Shown in pieces: positions 26,587 through 36,429 of a stretch of DNA of 64,000 bases; the first letter of the stretch is position 1, and every line of letters starts with the position of its first letter. The stretch covers positions 62,001 to 126,000 of the forward strand of contig NZ_JASITB010000007.1 in NCBI RefSeq assembly GCF_030063455.1, written 5' to 3'. The position numbers and the translations under genes are program-made. The notes beneath the pieces were generated by a model. That model saw nothing but the letters and a program-made list of their open reading frames with translations, was not told the origin of the DNA and did not search any database. Source of the DNA: Cryobacterium sp. PH31-O1 (GTDB lineage Bacteria > Actinomycetota > Actinomycetes > Actinomycetales > Microbacteriaceae).

Positions 26587-28320
26587 GTGCTGTGGTCTCT
26601 GCTCGTGCGTTACCTGCGCCCATACTGGCAGCTGCTGCTGGGAGTAATCGTTTTTCAACTGGCACAATCAATCGCTTCCCTGTTTCTCCCCACCCTCAAC
26701 GCCGATATCATCGACGAGGGCGTAGCCACTGGTAACACCGACTACATCCTGCGCGTCGGCGGCCTCATGTTGCTCATCACCCTCGCCCAGATCGCCTGCG
26801 CGATCGTTGCCGTGTACTTCGGTGCGAAGGTCGCCATGAAGGTGGGGCGTGACCTGCGCGGCGCCGTCTTTAGCCGCGTCGGGGAATTCTCCGAGCAGGA
26901 GGTCACTCGGTTCGGAGCTCCGTCCCTCATCACCCGCTCCACCAATGATGTGCAGCAGGTGCAGATGCTCGTACTGACCACCTGCACCCTGCTGGTCTCG
27001 GCACCGATCCTTAGCATCGGCGGCGTGATCATGGCGATTCGCCAGGACGTTCAGCTGTCCTGGCTCATCGCGGTGAGCGTGCCCATTCTCCTTATTGCCG
27101 TCGGATTCATCGTCGTCAAGATGGTTCCGCTGTTTCGAACGATGCAGACCCGCATCGACACCGTCAACCGGGTGCTGCGGGAACAACTCACCGGTATTCG
27201 GGTGGTGCGGGCGTTCGTGCGCGAGACGCAAGAGGTCGCCCGATTTGCGAAGGCCAACCAGGATGTCACCGACGTTGCCCTGAGCTCTGGTCGCCTGATG
27301 GCGCTCATGTTCCCCATCGTCATGCTCGTACTCAACGTTTCCAGCGTGGCCGTAATCTGGTTCGGCGCATTCCGCATTGAAGACGGTTCGATGCAGGTGG
27401 GCACGCTCATCGCCTTCCTCAGCTATCTCATGCAGATTCTCATGGCCGTCATGATGGCCACGTTCATGGCCGTCATGATTCCGCGGGCGGCCGTCTCGGC
27501 CGACCGCATCGGCGAGGTGCTCGCCACAGAATCGAGCGTTGTACCACCGGCCAACCCGGTCAATGCCACGGTCGGCCAGGGCGAGCTCGAACTGCTTGAT
27601 GTCGGCTTCGCCTATCCAGGAGCCGAACAGCCGGTGCTGCGTAACGTGAGCTTCATCGCCCGCCACGGTGAGACCACCGCGATCATCGGAAGTACCGGCA
27701 GCGGCAAAACCACCCTGGTCAACCTGTTGCCGCGCCTGTTCGACGCCACGAGCGGTTCCGTGCTCGTCGACGGCGTCAACGTGCGCGAGCTCAATCCCGA
27801 CCTGCTCTGGGGGCATATCGGCCTCGTACCGCAAAAGCCCTACCTGTTCTCCGGAACGGTGCGTAGCAACCTGCTCTACGGCAAACCCGACGCGACCCAG
27901 GAGGAACTCTGGCGGGCCCTCACGATCGCCCAGGCCAGGGATTTCGTTACGGAAATGGCCGGCGGGCTCGACGCACCGATTTCACAGGGCGGAACCAATG
28001 TGTCTGGTGGCCAGCGTCAGCGCCTCGCGATCGCCCGCGCCCTGGTGAAGCGGCCGGAGCTGTACATTTTCGACGACTCATTCTCCGCCCTCGACCTCGC
28101 CACGGATGCCCGACTTCGGCTCGCCCTCAAACAGAGCACCAACGGGGCCACCATGATTATCGTCGCCCAGCGGGTGTCGAGCATCATCGATGCCGACCAG
28201 ATCCTGGTGCTCGAAGACGGCCGCATCGTCGGTCGGGGAACGCACGAGCAACTTCTCGAGTCGAACACCACCTATCAGGAAATTGTGTCATCCCAGCTCA
28301 CCGCGGAGGAGGCATCATGA
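26587..28320 (+). CDS. Heterodimeric ABC exporter subunit 1 (degenerate-site half)
   Basis: Six-helix membrane domain (about residues 1-310) fused to an ATPase domain. Walker A is at 368-375 (GSTGSGKT) and the signature is VSGGQRQRLAIARA. Walker B ends in D496-D497, with aspartate in place of the catalytic glutamate. That substitution marks the half supplying the degenerate ATP site in heterodimeric exporters such as TM287/288 and BmrCD. GTG 26587 follows AGGAGAA. The gene overlaps the partner by 4 nt. The 155 bases upstream are AT-richer, with a short dyad TGCGCAGAGCGCA but no clear promoter. The substrate is unknown; drugs or lipids are usual. Confidence 0.92.
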   Translation: MLWSLLVRYLRPYWQLLLGVIVFQLAQSIASLFLPTLNADIIDEGVATGNTDYILRVGGLMLLITLAQIACAIVAVYFGAKVAMKVGRDLRGAVFSRVGEFSEQEVTRFGAPSLITRSTNDVQQVQMLVLTTCTLLVSAPILSIGGVIMAIRQDVQLSWLIAVSVPILLIAVGFIVVKMVPLFRTMQTRIDTVNRVLREQLTGIRVVRAFVRETQEVARFAKANQDVTDVALSSGRLMALMFPIVMLVLNVSSVAVIWFGAFRIEDGSMQVGTLIAFLSYLMQILMAVMMATFMAVMIPRAAVSADRIGEVLATESSVVPPANPVNATVGQGELELLDVGFAYPGAEQPVLRNVSFIARHGETTAIIGSTGSGKTTLVNLLPRLFDATSGSVLVDGVNVRELNPDLLWGHIGLVPQKPYLFSGTVRSNLLYGKPDATQEELWRALTIAQARDFVTEMAGGLDAPISQGGTNVSGGQRQRLAIARALVKRPELYIFDDSFSALDLATDARLRLALKQSTNGATMIIVAQRVSSIIDADQILVLEDGRIVGRGTHEQLLESNTTYQEIVSSQLTAEEAS

Positions 28321-30281
28321 GTGAGACCAGCGGCGACGATAAGCCGGCCCCGCGTCCACAGCGTGGCGGAGGCCCCTTCGGCGGTATGAGTCTGCCGGCC
28401 GAGAAATCGATGAACTTCACCGCGTCGGGCAGGCGCCTGCTCGGCAAGCTGCGCCCCGAGCGGCTCTGGCTGGCTCTCGTTTTCGCCCTCGCCGTGATCA
28501 GCGTCACGTTCTCGGTGCTTGGCCCGCGTTTGCTCGGCGAAGGCACCAACCTGATCTTCTCCGGCGTCGTGTCGAAGTCGCTGCCGAGCGGCAGCAGCCA
28601 GGCCGAGGTGGTCGCAGGTCTGAGGGCGGCCGGCAACACCACCCAGGCCGACATGCTCAGCGGCATGACGCTCACACCCGGACTCGGCATCGACTTCGCC
28701 ATGCTCTCCACCGTGCTGTTCTGGGCGCTCGCGCTGTATGTGCTGTCGAGCGTGTTCAGCTGGATGCAGGCTTACGTACTCAACGGCGTCGTGCAGCGCA
28801 CGGTGTACCGGCTGCGTGAAGAGATCGAGGCCAAGATCAACCGCCTGCCGCTGAGCTACTTCGACAAGAAGCCGCGCGGTGAGTTGCTGAGCCGGGTGAC
28901 CAACGATGTCGACAACATTTCGCAGAGCCTGCAACAGTCGCTGAGTCAGGTGGTGACCAGCCTGCTCACGGTGGTCGGCGTGATCGTGATGATGCTCATC
29001 CTCTCGCCACTGCTCGCTTTGATCGCGCTGGTCACCGTGCCGCTCACCCTGGTGATCACCGCGTTCATCGCCAAACGGTCCCAGCAGCTATTCGTGGCCC
29101 AATGGGCGAACACCGGCGAGCTCAACGGTCAGATCGAGGAGACGTTCACCGGCCATGCCCTGGTCAAGGTTTTCGGCCGGCAGAAAGAGGTCGACGCGCG
29201 GTTCAAGCAGAAGAACGACGACCTGTACGCGGCAAGTTTTGGCGCCCAGTTCATCAGCGGCATGATCATGCCGGCGATGACCTTCATCGGTAACCTCGTC
29301 TACGTCGCCATCGCGGTCGTTGGCGGTCTGCAGGTTGCCTCCGGTGCCATGCAGCTGGGTGACGTGCAGGCGTTCATCCAATACTCCCGCCAGTTCACCC
29401 AGCCGCTCGCCCAGCTCGGGTCGATGGCCAACCTGCTGCAGTCGGGCGTCGCATCCGCTGAACGCGTCTTCGACCTGCTCGACGCCGACGAACAGAGTGA
29501 AGACCCCGACCCGGCCAAGACTCCGACCGAGGTGCACGGACGCCTGGTCTTCGAGAACGTGTCGTTCCGGTACACCGAAGACAAGCCGCTGATTGAGGAC
29601 CTCAGCCTCGTTGCGGAGCCAGGGCAGACCATCGCCATCGTTGGGCCCACCGGGGCGGGTAAGACCACACTGGTCAACCTCATGATGCGGTTCTACGAGA
29701 TCGACTCCGGTCGTATCCTGCTCGATGGCGTCGATGTCGCCACCATGACCAGGCACGACCTGCGCAGCCGCATGGGAATGGTGTTGCAAGACACCTGGCT
29801 GTTCGGCGGCACGATCCGCGACAATATCGCCTACGGCCGACCGGATGCGACGGAGAAAGATATTCTCGCGGCCGCCACAGCGACCTACGTTGACCGGTTC
29901 GTGCACTCACTGCCCGACGGCTACGACACCGTTCTCGATGACCAGGGCAGCAACGTGAGCGCCGGCGAGATGCAGCTGCTAACGATTGCCCGTGCTTTTC
30001 TGGCGCAGCCGAGCGTTCTCATTCTCGATGAGGCCACCAGCTCGGTGGACACGCGCACGGAGGTGCTCGTGCAGAAGGCGATGAGTGCCCTGCGGGCGGA
30101 ACGCACGAGCTTCGTCATCGCCCACCGGCTGTCCACGATTCGCGACGCCGATCTTATTCTCGTCATGGAGTCAGGACGCATTGTGGAACAGGGTAACCAT
30201 ATTCAGCTGCTCGCCGCGAACGGTGCCTACCAGGCGCTCTACGCGGCACAGTTCGCGGCGCCCGTCGCCGACGAGGTCTAG
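28317..30281 (+). CDS. Heterodimeric ABC exporter subunit 2 (catalytic half)
   Basis: Partner of the preceding gene, 654 residues. A proline-rich cytoplasmic tail of about 40 residues, a six-helix membrane domain with a longer loop between helices 1 and 2, and a C-terminal ATPase domain are visible. Walker A is 443-450 (GPTGAGKT). Walker B has the catalytic E572 (LDEATSS). The ABC signature reads VSAGEMQLL (547-555), departing from LSGGQ. The pair therefore has one intact and one weakened ATP site. The start ATG lies in an ATGA overlap, and a hairpin follows the stop. Confidence 0.92.
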   Translation: MSETSGDDKPAPRPQRGGGPFGGMSLPAEKSMNFTASGRRLLGKLRPERLWLALVFALAVISVTFSVLGPRLLGEGTNLIFSGVVSKSLPSGSSQAEVVAGLRAAGNTTQADMLSGMTLTPGLGIDFAMLSTVLFWALALYVLSSVFSWMQAYVLNGVVQRTVYRLREEIEAKINRLPLSYFDKKPRGELLSRVTNDVDNISQSLQQSLSQVVTSLLTVVGVIVMMLILSPLLALIALVTVPLTLVITAFIAKRSQQLFVAQWANTGELNGQIEETFTGHALVKVFGRQKEVDARFKQKNDDLYAASFGAQFISGMIMPAMTFIGNLVYVAIAVVGGLQVASGAMQLGDVQAFIQYSRQFTQPLAQLGSMANLLQSGVASAERVFDLLDADEQSEDPDPAKTPTEVHGRLVFENVSFRYTEDKPLIEDLSLVAEPGQTIAIVGPTGAGKTTLVNLMMRFYEIDSGRILLDGVDVATMTRHDLRSRMGMVLQDTWLFGGTIRDNIAYGRPDATEKDILAAATATYVDRFVHSLPDGYDTVLDDQGSNVSAGEMQLLTIARAFLAQPSVLILDEATSSVDTRTEVLVQKAMSALRAERTSFVIAHRLSTIRDADLILVMESGRIVEQGNHIQLLAANGAYQALYAAQFAAPVADEV

Positions 30282-30309
30282 GGGAAGGCGCGTCCTCCCC
30301 AGCACGTCG

Positions 30310-30340
30310 CCCGCCCGAATGCGCCACAGATTCGGGCGGG
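30310..30340 (+). terminator. Terminator after the ABC exporter genes
   Basis: CCCGCCCGAAT (30310-30320) and ATTCGGGCGGG (30330-30340) form an 11-bp perfect stem around a 9-nt loop, 29 bases after the stop. No U-tract follows. Confidence 0.6.
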
Positions 30341-30379
30341 AGAATATCGGGGGTGCTGACCGAGGAGCACAGTGGCGGC

Positions 30380-31648
30380 ATGCATCCCACCATTGTCAAA
30401 GCCCAGAAGCCTCAGGACTTTCTGGCACTCGTCCCCCAGCTGCTCGGGTTTATTGCCGAGTCCAGTGCCGTTCTCGTCGCTTTTCGCGGTAACCGCACCT
30501 GCGGTGCGCTGCGTTTCAACCTGCCGGACGACGGCGCACCCCACAAGGTGTATAAGCGTATTGCAACGACCCTCGCCGGGATGCTGTGCAAGATTCCCGG
30601 AGTCGACGCGGTCGTTCCGGTTATCTACACCGCGGATTCGTTCGTTGGCACGCCCGGTATCCCGCGCGAAGGGTTTGCCGAGATCCTCAACCGGCGGCTT
30701 GAACTGAGCGGTTTCCTGCTGCGCGATTCCCTGTGCGTGGCAGCGGATGCCTGGGGCAGCTACCTCGACCCGGAGTGCCCCGCTGGCGGGCATCCGCTGA
30801 GCGATATTACCCAATCGCCGATTTTTGAGGCGGTGGACCAGGAGGCAGCGGTCGAAACGCAGCGCCCGCTGGGAACGCTCCAGAATGGGGCCGACCCGAT
30901 CGGGGTGAACCTGGCGACCAAGGACCGCCTGGCCCGGATCTACCGGCGGTACCGCCACCTCATCGCGCGGGCCGAAAACGCTCCGGAACTGTTTCCCACC
31001 CTCGGCTTTGTGCTCGACCCCGTCATGATCGCTGAGGCGGCGCTGACCTGGCCGAATCCACCCACCGAGGAGGACGCTGCGGCACTGCTCGTGCTCGTGC
31101 AGTCTCCACCCCATCGCGACCAGATCATGGTGCAATTCGCGTTCGGGCGTGACGAAGGCCTGCGCGCTCGCGAACTCAACCGGCACTATGCGCGGCTCCA
31201 GGATGAAACCGGGCGGAGCCTCGACGACCTGGTCGCCGAAGAAGTCACGGTCGGCGACCCAACCGCCAAACACACCAGCGACATCATGCTGGGCCTACAG
31301 CCCGAACGGCCAGACATCGACCGGATCCGCGTCGCGATCGGGTTGCTGCGCACCGTCGTGGCGATGGCGCCGCGGTCAGCCAAACCAGCACCGCTGTGCA
31401 TGCTGGCCTGGCTGTCCTGGGCTCTCGGCAGCGGGTCCGTGGCCGGATTCTTCGTCGACCAGGCTCTCGCCATTGACTCGCAGTACAGCATGGCCACCCT
31501 GCTGGACCTGCTGCTCAAGTCTGGGCATCTGCCGGACTGGGCGTTCGCGGTACCGCGCGAAGACGGTGAGGAGGGCGACGAAGACGACGGCTACGAACGC
31601 GACGAAGACTGGAGTGATGACTTCGACGAGTTCGCAGCCGACGACTAA
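30380..31648 (+). CDS. DUF4192 domain protein
   Basis: A protein of 422 residues with the DUF4192 start TIVKAQKPQDFLALVPQLLGF and the SAVLVAFRGNRTCGALRFNLP segment, found mainly in actinobacteria; the biochemical function is unknown. The C-terminal half is helical and ends in a very acidic run (EDGEEGDEDDGYERDED). ATG 30380 is preferred because the family block starts right after it and GAGGAG lies 12 bases upstream. GTG 30353 is an alternative giving nine more residues. It converges on the aminotransferase gene with only 4 bases between stops. Confidence 0.72.
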   Translation: MHPTIVKAQKPQDFLALVPQLLGFIAESSAVLVAFRGNRTCGALRFNLPDDGAPHKVYKRIATTLAGMLCKIPGVDAVVPVIYTADSFVGTPGIPREGFAEILNRRLELSGFLLRDSLCVAADAWGSYLDPECPAGGHPLSDITQSPIFEAVDQEAAVETQRPLGTLQNGADPIGVNLATKDRLARIYRRYRHLIARAENAPELFPTLGFVLDPVMIAEAALTWPNPPTEEDAAALLVLVQSPPHRDQIMVQFAFGRDEGLRARELNRHYARLQDETGRSLDDLVAEEVTVGDPTAKHTSDIMLGLQPERPDIDRIRVAIGLLRTVVAMAPRSAKPAPLCMLAWLSWALGSGSVAGFFVDQALAIDSQYSMATLLDLLLKSGHLPDWAFAVPREDGEEGDEDDGYERDEDWSDDFDEFAADD

Positions 31649-31652
31649 CGCG

Positions 31653-33083
31653 CTACATATACTTCGGTGCCTCAGCCAGTACCCCGTGCAGAATCTCGCC
31701 GATCTCCGCGAATTCCTTCGGGCCGATGGTGAGCGGGGGAGCGAGCTGGATGACCGGGTCGCCACGGTCGTCGGCGCGGCAGTACAGGCCAGCCTCGTAG
31801 AGAGCCTTCGACAGGTAACCGCGCAGCAGCCGCTCCGACTCCTCATCGTTGAACGTTTCCTTGGTGCCCTTGTCCTTGACCAGCTCGATGCCGAAGAAGT
31901 ACCCGGCACCGCGCACGTCGCCGACGATCGGCAGATCGAGAAGTTTCTCCAGCTCTTTGCGGAACAGTGGCGAATTTTCGCGCACATTCTCGTTGAGTTT
32001 TTCCTCCTCGAAGATGTCCAGATTGGCCAGCGCTACGGCGGAGGAGACCGGGTGTCCGCCGAAGGTATAGCCGTGGTAGAACGTCGTGTCGCCGTGCTTG
32101 AAGGGTTCGTAGATGCGGTCACTGACGATGGTTGCGCCGATCGGCGAGTATCCGCTCGTCATGCCCTTGGCACAGGTGATCATGTCGGGCTGGATGCCGT
32201 AGGTCGTGGAGGCGAACATGTTTCCGATGCGACCGAACGCCGTGATGACCTCGTCCGCGACCAGGAGCACGTCGTACTTGTCGCAGATTTCGCGGACGCG
32301 CTTGAAATAGCCGGGGGGCGGGGGAAAGCAGCCTCCCGAGTTCTGCACCGGTTCGAGGAACACGGCGGCGACGGTCTCGGGGCCCTCGAACTGGATCATC
32401 TCTTCGATGCGGTTCGCGGCCCACTGACCGAATACCTCAAGGTTGTCGCCGAGACCGAGCCCGGGGCTCATCTCCTCGGCACGATAGAAGTTCGTGTTGG
32501 GAACGCGAAAGCCACCGGGGGTGACCGGCTCGAACATCTCTTTCATCGCGGGGATTCCGGTGATGGCCAGCGCTCCCTGAGGGGTGCCGTGGTAGGCGAC
32601 GTTGCGGGAGATGACCTTGTGCTTGGTGGGGCGACCCATCAGCTTCCAGTAGTACTTCGCAAGCTTGAAGGCGGTCTCGACTGCTTCGCCGCCGCCGGTG
32701 GAGTAGAACACCCGGTTGAGGTCGCCGGGAGCGTAGGAGGCGAGCCGGTCGGCCAGTTCGATCGCGTTCGGATGGGCGTACGACCAGATCGGGAAGAAGG
32801 CGAGCTCTTCGGCCTGCTTCGCGGCGACCTCGGCGAGACGCTTGCGTCCGTGGCCGGCGTTGACCGTGAACAGGCCGCTCAGGCCGTCGATGTACTGCTT
32901 ACCCTTGGAGTCCCAGATGTGGTGTCCCTGGCCCTTGACGATGATGGGCACTCCGGCTCCGGACTCCATCACCGACTGACGGGAGAAGTGCATCCATAGG
33001 TGGTCCTTGGCCTTTTGCTGCAGCTCGGCGTTATGGGCGTCGCTGTACGCGGTCGATGAATCGATGGGCGTGGTGAGAGTCAT
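31653..33083 (-). CDS. Class III aminotransferase, putrescine/omega-amino acid:pyruvate type
   Basis: Fold-I PLP enzyme. The PLP lysine is K306 in CAKGMTSGYSP, with the aspartate in LLVADEVITAFGR. The 476-residue protein looks like the SpuC/omega-transaminase branch that moves a terminal amino group from putrescine or beta-alanine to pyruvate. It sits 3 bases downstream of an AsnC-type regulator and next to a divergent aminoaldehyde dehydrogenase, so a first step of putrescine breakdown (to 4-aminobutanal) is the best reading. Other diamines or beta-alanine remain possible. Confidence 0.88.
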   Translation of the reverse strand: MTLTTPIDSSTAYSDAHNAELQQKAKDHLWMHFSRQSVMESGAGVPIIVKGQGHHIWDSKGKQYIDGLSGLFTVNAGHGRKRLAEVAAKQAEELAFFPIWSYAHPNAIELADRLASYAPGDLNRVFYSTGGGEAVETAFKLAKYYWKLMGRPTKHKVISRNVAYHGTPQGALAITGIPAMKEMFEPVTPGGFRVPNTNFYRAEEMSPGLGLGDNLEVFGQWAANRIEEMIQFEGPETVAAVFLEPVQNSGGCFPPPPGYFKRVREICDKYDVLLVADEVITAFGRIGNMFASTTYGIQPDMITCAKGMTSGYSPIGATIVSDRIYEPFKHGDTTFYHGYTFGGHPVSSAVALANLDIFEEEKLNENVRENSPLFRKELEKLLDLPIVGDVRGAGYFFGIELVKDKGTKETFNDEESERLLRGYLSKALYEAGLYCRADDRGDPVIQLAPPLTIGPKEFAEIGEILHGVLAEAPKYM

Positions 33084-33086
33084 TTT

Positions 33087-33569
33087 TTACCGTGTTCCCC
33101 AGTTATAGAACTGTTTGTGGAGTTTGAGATAAACGAACGTCTCGGTGGAGAGGACTCCATCGAGATTGCGGATCTTGGAGTTGAGCAGTTCGAGCAGTTC
33201 GTCGTCGTCTTCGCAGACGACCTCGGCGAGAATGTCAAAGGTGCCGGCCGTGAGCACGACGTAGTCAACGGCATCGATTGCCGCCAGCTGCTCGGCGAGC
33301 ACACGGGTATCGGCCGAGGCGCGAATGCCGATCATGGCCTGACGAAAGAAACCCAACTGCATCGGGTCGGTCACGGCGACAACCTGCATAACGCCGGCGT
33401 CGGTGAGCTTTTGCACCCGCTGTCGCACGGCCGCTTCACTGAGACCGACGGCTTTGCCGATCTCCGCGTACGACCGACGTCCGTCGGCTTGAAGCTGTTC
33501 GATGATCTTTTTTGACACATCGTCGAGCGGGGCCGGCTTGGGCGGGTGACCGCGCCTTTGTCCATTCAT
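33087..33569 (-). CDS. Lrp/AsnC family transcriptional regulator
   Basis: A 160-residue protein with an N-terminal winged helix-turn-helix (IIEQLQADGRRSYAEIGKAVGLSEAAVRQRVQKL, abbreviated here as residues about 18-55) and a C-terminal ligand-binding RAM domain with DYVVLTAGTFDILAEVVCED. Members of this family sense amino acids or related small molecules. It is encoded first in a two-gene unit with the aminotransferase and divergent from the aldehyde dehydrogenase, the usual layout for a local regulator of both. Inverted repeats lie in the shared gap. Confidence 0.9.
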   Translation of the reverse strand: MNGQRRGHPPKPAPLDDVSKKIIEQLQADGRRSYAEIGKAVGLSEAAVRQRVQKLTDAGVMQVVAVTDPMQLGFFRQAMIGIRASADTRVLAEQLAAIDAVDYVVLTAGTFDILAEVVCEDDDELLELLNSKIRNLDGVLSTETFVYLKLHKQFYNWGTR

Positions 33570-33588
33570 GCATCGATTCTGTCAGTCC

Positions 33589-33665
33589 AAATGCACTTCG
33601 GCAAGCGAATCCGTCGCACATAATGCAAATCACTGCGCATTTCATTTGTAGATCTGGGTGCATAT
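33589..33665. promoter_or_regulatory. Candidate AsnC-type operator region
   Basis: The AT-rich gap between the AsnC-type regulator gene and the aldehyde dehydrogenase gene has nested dyads. AATGC (33622-33626) and GCATT (33637-33641) are spaced 10 bases apart. Outside them AAATGCAC (33589-33596) and GTGCATAT (33658-33665) face each other. Repeated ATGCA-type half sites suit an oligomeric Lrp-family protein. Confidence 0.45.
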
Positions 33666-33679
33666 CAAATTGAAATAGG

Positions 33680-33685
33680 TACACT
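33680..33685 (+). promoter_or_regulatory. -10 box for leaderless aldehyde dehydrogenase mRNA
   Basis: TACACT is 7 bases before ATG 33693, with no ribosome-binding site. No good -35 is seen, fitting a regulated promoter. Confidence 0.45.
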
Positions 33686-33692
33686 GGGCCGC

Positions 33693-35129
33693 ATGAGCGC
33701 CCCCGAGTTACGCAACTTCATCAACGGCCAATACGTCGATTCCACATCGTTGGAACGTTTCGATCTCGTCGACCCCGCGACCGAAACGGTCTATGGCAGC
33801 AGCCCGGTGTCGAATGCGACCGACGTGGACGGAGCCTACCGGGCTGCGGCATCCGCTTTTGAAATTTGGGGTGAGACAACTCCGGCGGCGCGCCAACTCG
33901 CGCTGTTTCGAATTGCCGACGCGATCGAGGCTCGGGCCGAAGAATTCGCCGACGCCGAGTCGCTGGACACCGGCAAGCCGCGTTCCACCCTCGTCGACGA
34001 CGAAATTCTGCTTTCGGTCGACCAGATTCGTTTCTTCGCCGGTGCCGCCCGCAACCTCGAAGGTCGAGCGGCCGGCGAGTATATGACCGACCATACCTCG
34101 TTCATTCGGCGTGAACCGATCGGTGTCGTCGGTCAGGTCACACCCTGGAACTATCCGCTGAATATGGCCGTCTGGAAGTTCGCTCCCGCGCTCGCCGCCG
34201 GCAACACCACGGTGCTCAAACCGTCTGACACCACCCCGAGTGCGACCCTGCTGCTCGCCGAGGTCGCGGCGGAGTTTCTACCGAACGGCGTGCTCAACGT
34301 GATCACCGGCGACCGCACGACCGGAGCCGCCATGATTGACCACAGAACCCCGCAGCTCGTATCGATCACCGGTTCGGTGCGGGCCGGAATGGCCGTCGCC
34401 GAGGCCGCGTCGCACGACCTGAAACGGGTACACCTCGAACTCGGCGGCAAAGCCCCCGTGATCGTGTTCGACGATGCTGACATCGAGCTCGCCGTCGCCG
34501 GGATCGTCGCCGCCGGCTTCTTCAACGCCGGCCAGGACTGCACAGCGGCCACTCGGCTACTCGTTCAGGCCGGAATTCACGACGAATTCGTCGCCGCGCT
34601 GACCGCCTATGCCAGGGATAACGCGCGCACCGGAGCGCCCGCCGAGCAGGGAATCCTGTTCGGGCCGGTCAACAACGTCAACCAACTCGCCCAGGTATCG
34701 GGCTTCGTCGACCGGCTGCCCGACCATGCCGTGCTCGAACTCGGGGGCCATCGAGTCGGCAACACCGGATACTTTCACGAAGCGACCATTGTCAGCGGCC
34801 TAAAGCAGACCGACGAGGCGGTGCAGCACGAGATCTTTGGCCCCATGATGACCGTGCAGCGCTTCACCGATGAGGCCGAGGCCCTGCGCTGGGCGAACGA
34901 CGTGCAGTACGGCCTGGCGTCGTCGGTGTGGACCCGCGATCACGGTCGTGCGATGCGCTTGGCCAAGCACCTCGATTTCGGTTGTGTGTGGATCAACACT
35001 CACATTCCCATCGTTGCCGAGATGCCCCACGGCGGTTTCAAACACTCCGGCTATGGCAAGGACCTCTCGATGTATGGGTTCGAGGATTACACCCGCATCA
35101 AGCACGTGATGAGTTACATCGGACACTAG
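33693..35129 (+). CDS. Aldehyde dehydrogenase, probable gamma-aminobutyraldehyde dehydrogenase
   Basis: NAD(P)-dependent oxidation of an aldehyde to the acid. The cofactor-site motif [14 protein letters not shown], the glutamate in LELGGKAP and the catalytic cysteine in NAGQDC are intact. The length of 478 residues and the C-terminal segment [27 protein letters not shown] resemble PatD/YdcW, which makes GABA from 4-aminobutanal. The divergent aminotransferase and the regulator support this pathway role; betaine aldehyde dehydrogenase is the nearest alternative. Confidence 0.88.
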   Translation: MSAPELRNFINGQYVDSTSLERFDLVDPATETVYGSSPVSNATDVDGAYRAAASAFEIWGETTPAARQLALFRIADAIEARAEEFADAESLDTGKPRSTLVDDEILLSVDQIRFFAGAARNLEGRAAGEYMTDHTSFIRREPIGVVGQVTPWNYPLNMAVWKFAPALAAGNTTVLKPSDTTPSATLLLAEVAAEFLPNGVLNVITGDRTTGAAMIDHRTPQLVSITGSVRAGMAVAEAASHDLKRVHLELGGKAPVIVFDDADIELAVAGIVAAGFFNAGQDCTAATRLLVQAGIHDEFVAALTAYARDNARTGAPAEQGILFGPVNNVNQLAQVSGFVDRLPDHAVLELGGHRVGNTGYFHEATIVSGLKQTDEAVQHEIFGPMMTVQRFTDEAEALRWANDVQYGLASSVWTRDHGRAMRLAKHLDFGCVWINTHIPIVAEMPHGGFKHSGYGKDLSMYGFEDYTRIKHVMSYIGH

Positions 35130-35234
35130 GCGGTGCGGTGGCTGCGAATGGTGACGTTATTATGGTCCAAGTCCTTCGGTGAACGTTGGAACGGCGGGGA
35201 CGAATTCGTGCCCCACTCTCGGAAGGCACCACCC

Positions 35235-36038
35235 GTGACCCAGATTGGTCAAGGTTCGACCGGATTTCGTGTCGAACTGCCCAGCGCAGCAACGACGTTG
35301 ACGTTGGCGTGGGCAGCCCTGACCGATGTCGGCCATCGCCGTGAGGTGAACGAGGACAGCTTTCTCGCCGCGCCGCCGCTGTTCGCTGTCGCCGACGGTA
35401 TGGGCGGGCACTCGGCCGGAGATGTCGCCAGTGCCGCCGTCGTGACCAGGCTGGCTGAGCTCACCGGAACACTCGTGGCGGAGGCCGGTTCGATCGATCG
35501 GGCGCTCGCTCTCGCGGTGGAAGACATGGCGCAGGGGGTCGGGGTCACCGATCAGGGGACCGGAACGACCGTAACCGGCGTGGCGCTGGCGCTCGTCTCG
35601 GATGCCGTCAGTTGGATTGTGTACAACATCGGTGATTCCCGGGTCTACCAGCTCACCGGCGGGGTTCTCGAGCAGGTCACCAACGACCACTCGGTCGTGC
35701 AGGAGCTGGTCGACGCCGGGCGCATCACCCGCGAAGAAGCAGACGTGCACCCACACGGCAACATCATCACCCGCGCCGTCGGCTTTCACGAACCACCCAT
35801 TCCCGATTACCGCATCCTGCCGATCCAGGCGGGCATGCGAATTCTGGTCTGCTCTGACGGACTGACCAAGGAACTCACCTCCTACGGAATCCGTCATTTT
35901 CTGCTCGAAAAGAAGCTGGCAGCGGATGCCGTTGCGGCCATGGTCGAGGCGGCCCTGGAGAACGGCGGTCGGGACAATATCACGGCGATCGTGGTCGATG
36001 TGCTGGCGGTCGAACCCTACGAGGCGCCCGAATCCTGA
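35235..36038 (+). CDS. PP2C-family Ser/Thr protein phosphatase
   Basis: Metal-dependent phosphatase, 267 residues. Motif 1 is [10 protein letters not shown], then [14 protein letters not shown] with the metal-binding aspartate, [19 protein letters not shown] and [14 protein letters not shown] 35235 is chosen because GGAAGG lies 8 bases upstream and the PP2C fold begins shortly after; GTG 35208 is also possible. A TATTAT box at 35158-35163 may be its promoter. It starts a same-strand run with a PhnA-like gene, an FHA gene and an FtsK/EccC-like gene, where it could remove phosphates read by the FHA domain. Confidence 0.92.
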   Translation: MTQIGQGSTGFRVELPSAATTLTLAWAALTDVGHRREVNEDSFLAAPPLFAVADGMGGHSAGDVASAAVVTRLAELTGTLVAEAGSIDRALALAVEDMAQGVGVTDQGTGTTVTGVALALVSDAVSWIVYNIGDSRVYQLTGGVLEQVTNDHSVVQELVDAGRITREEADVHPHGNIITRAVGFHEPPIPDYRILPIQAGMRILVCSDGLTKELTSYGIRHFLLEKKLAADAVAAMVEAALENGGRDNITAIVVDVLAVEPYEAPES

Positions 36039-36059
36039 TCGTGTCGCTCGCCGGTCGCG

Positions 36060-36065
36060 TATTAT
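36060..36065 (+). promoter_or_regulatory. -10 box for leaderless phnA-like mRNA
   Basis: TATTAT lies 7 bases before the GTG at 36073, and no ribosome site is present. It gives this gene, and perhaps the FHA and ATPase genes after it, a start separate from the phosphatase. Confidence 0.5.
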
Positions 36066-36072
36066 AGAACGA

Positions 36073-36417
36073 GTGAATGACACCCTGCCTCCGTGCCCTG
36101 AATGCTCCAGCGACCTGACCTACGAGATGGGCTCACTGCTGGTTTGCCCGCTCTGCGCGCACGAATGGTCGAACGAACCGGTCGAGGAAGAGCAGGAAGC
36201 CCTAGTCAAAGACGCCTTCGGAACCGTCTTGACCGATGGCGACACCGTCTCGATCATCAAGGACCTCAAGGTCAAGGGCCAGTCGTTGTCGATTAAGGTC
36301 GGCACCAAGGTGCGCAACATCCGTCTCGTCGATCCGGTCGACGGTCACGACATCGACTGCAAGGTCGACGGTTTCGGGTTCATGCAACTCAAGTCCAGTC
36401 TGGTCAAAAAGGTCTAG
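36073..36417 (+). CDS. PhnA/YjdM family zinc-ribbon protein
   Basis: A 114-residue protein. A four-cysteine zinc ribbon ([27 protein letters not shown], residues about 6-32) is followed by the PhnA domain with [15 protein letters not shown] and [21 protein letters not shown]. The family name is historical: YjdM is not shown to act on alkylphosphonates, and its function is unclear. GTG 36073 places the zinc ribbon right at the N-terminus and fits the -10 box. The gene ends 12 bases before the FHA gene. Confidence 0.9.
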   Translation: MNDTLPPCPECSSDLTYEMGSLLVCPLCAHEWSNEPVEEEQEALVKDAFGTVLTDGDTVSIIKDLKVKGQSLSIKVGTKVRNIRLVDPVDGHDIDCKVDGFGFMQLKSSLVKKV

Positions 36418-36429
36418 GTTCAGCCGCTC

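Noticed and set aside
31149..32999. 616-codon forward frame across the DUF4192 3' end and antisense to the aminotransferase
   Set aside because: It spans two well-supported genes in the wrong frame and shows no family motif.
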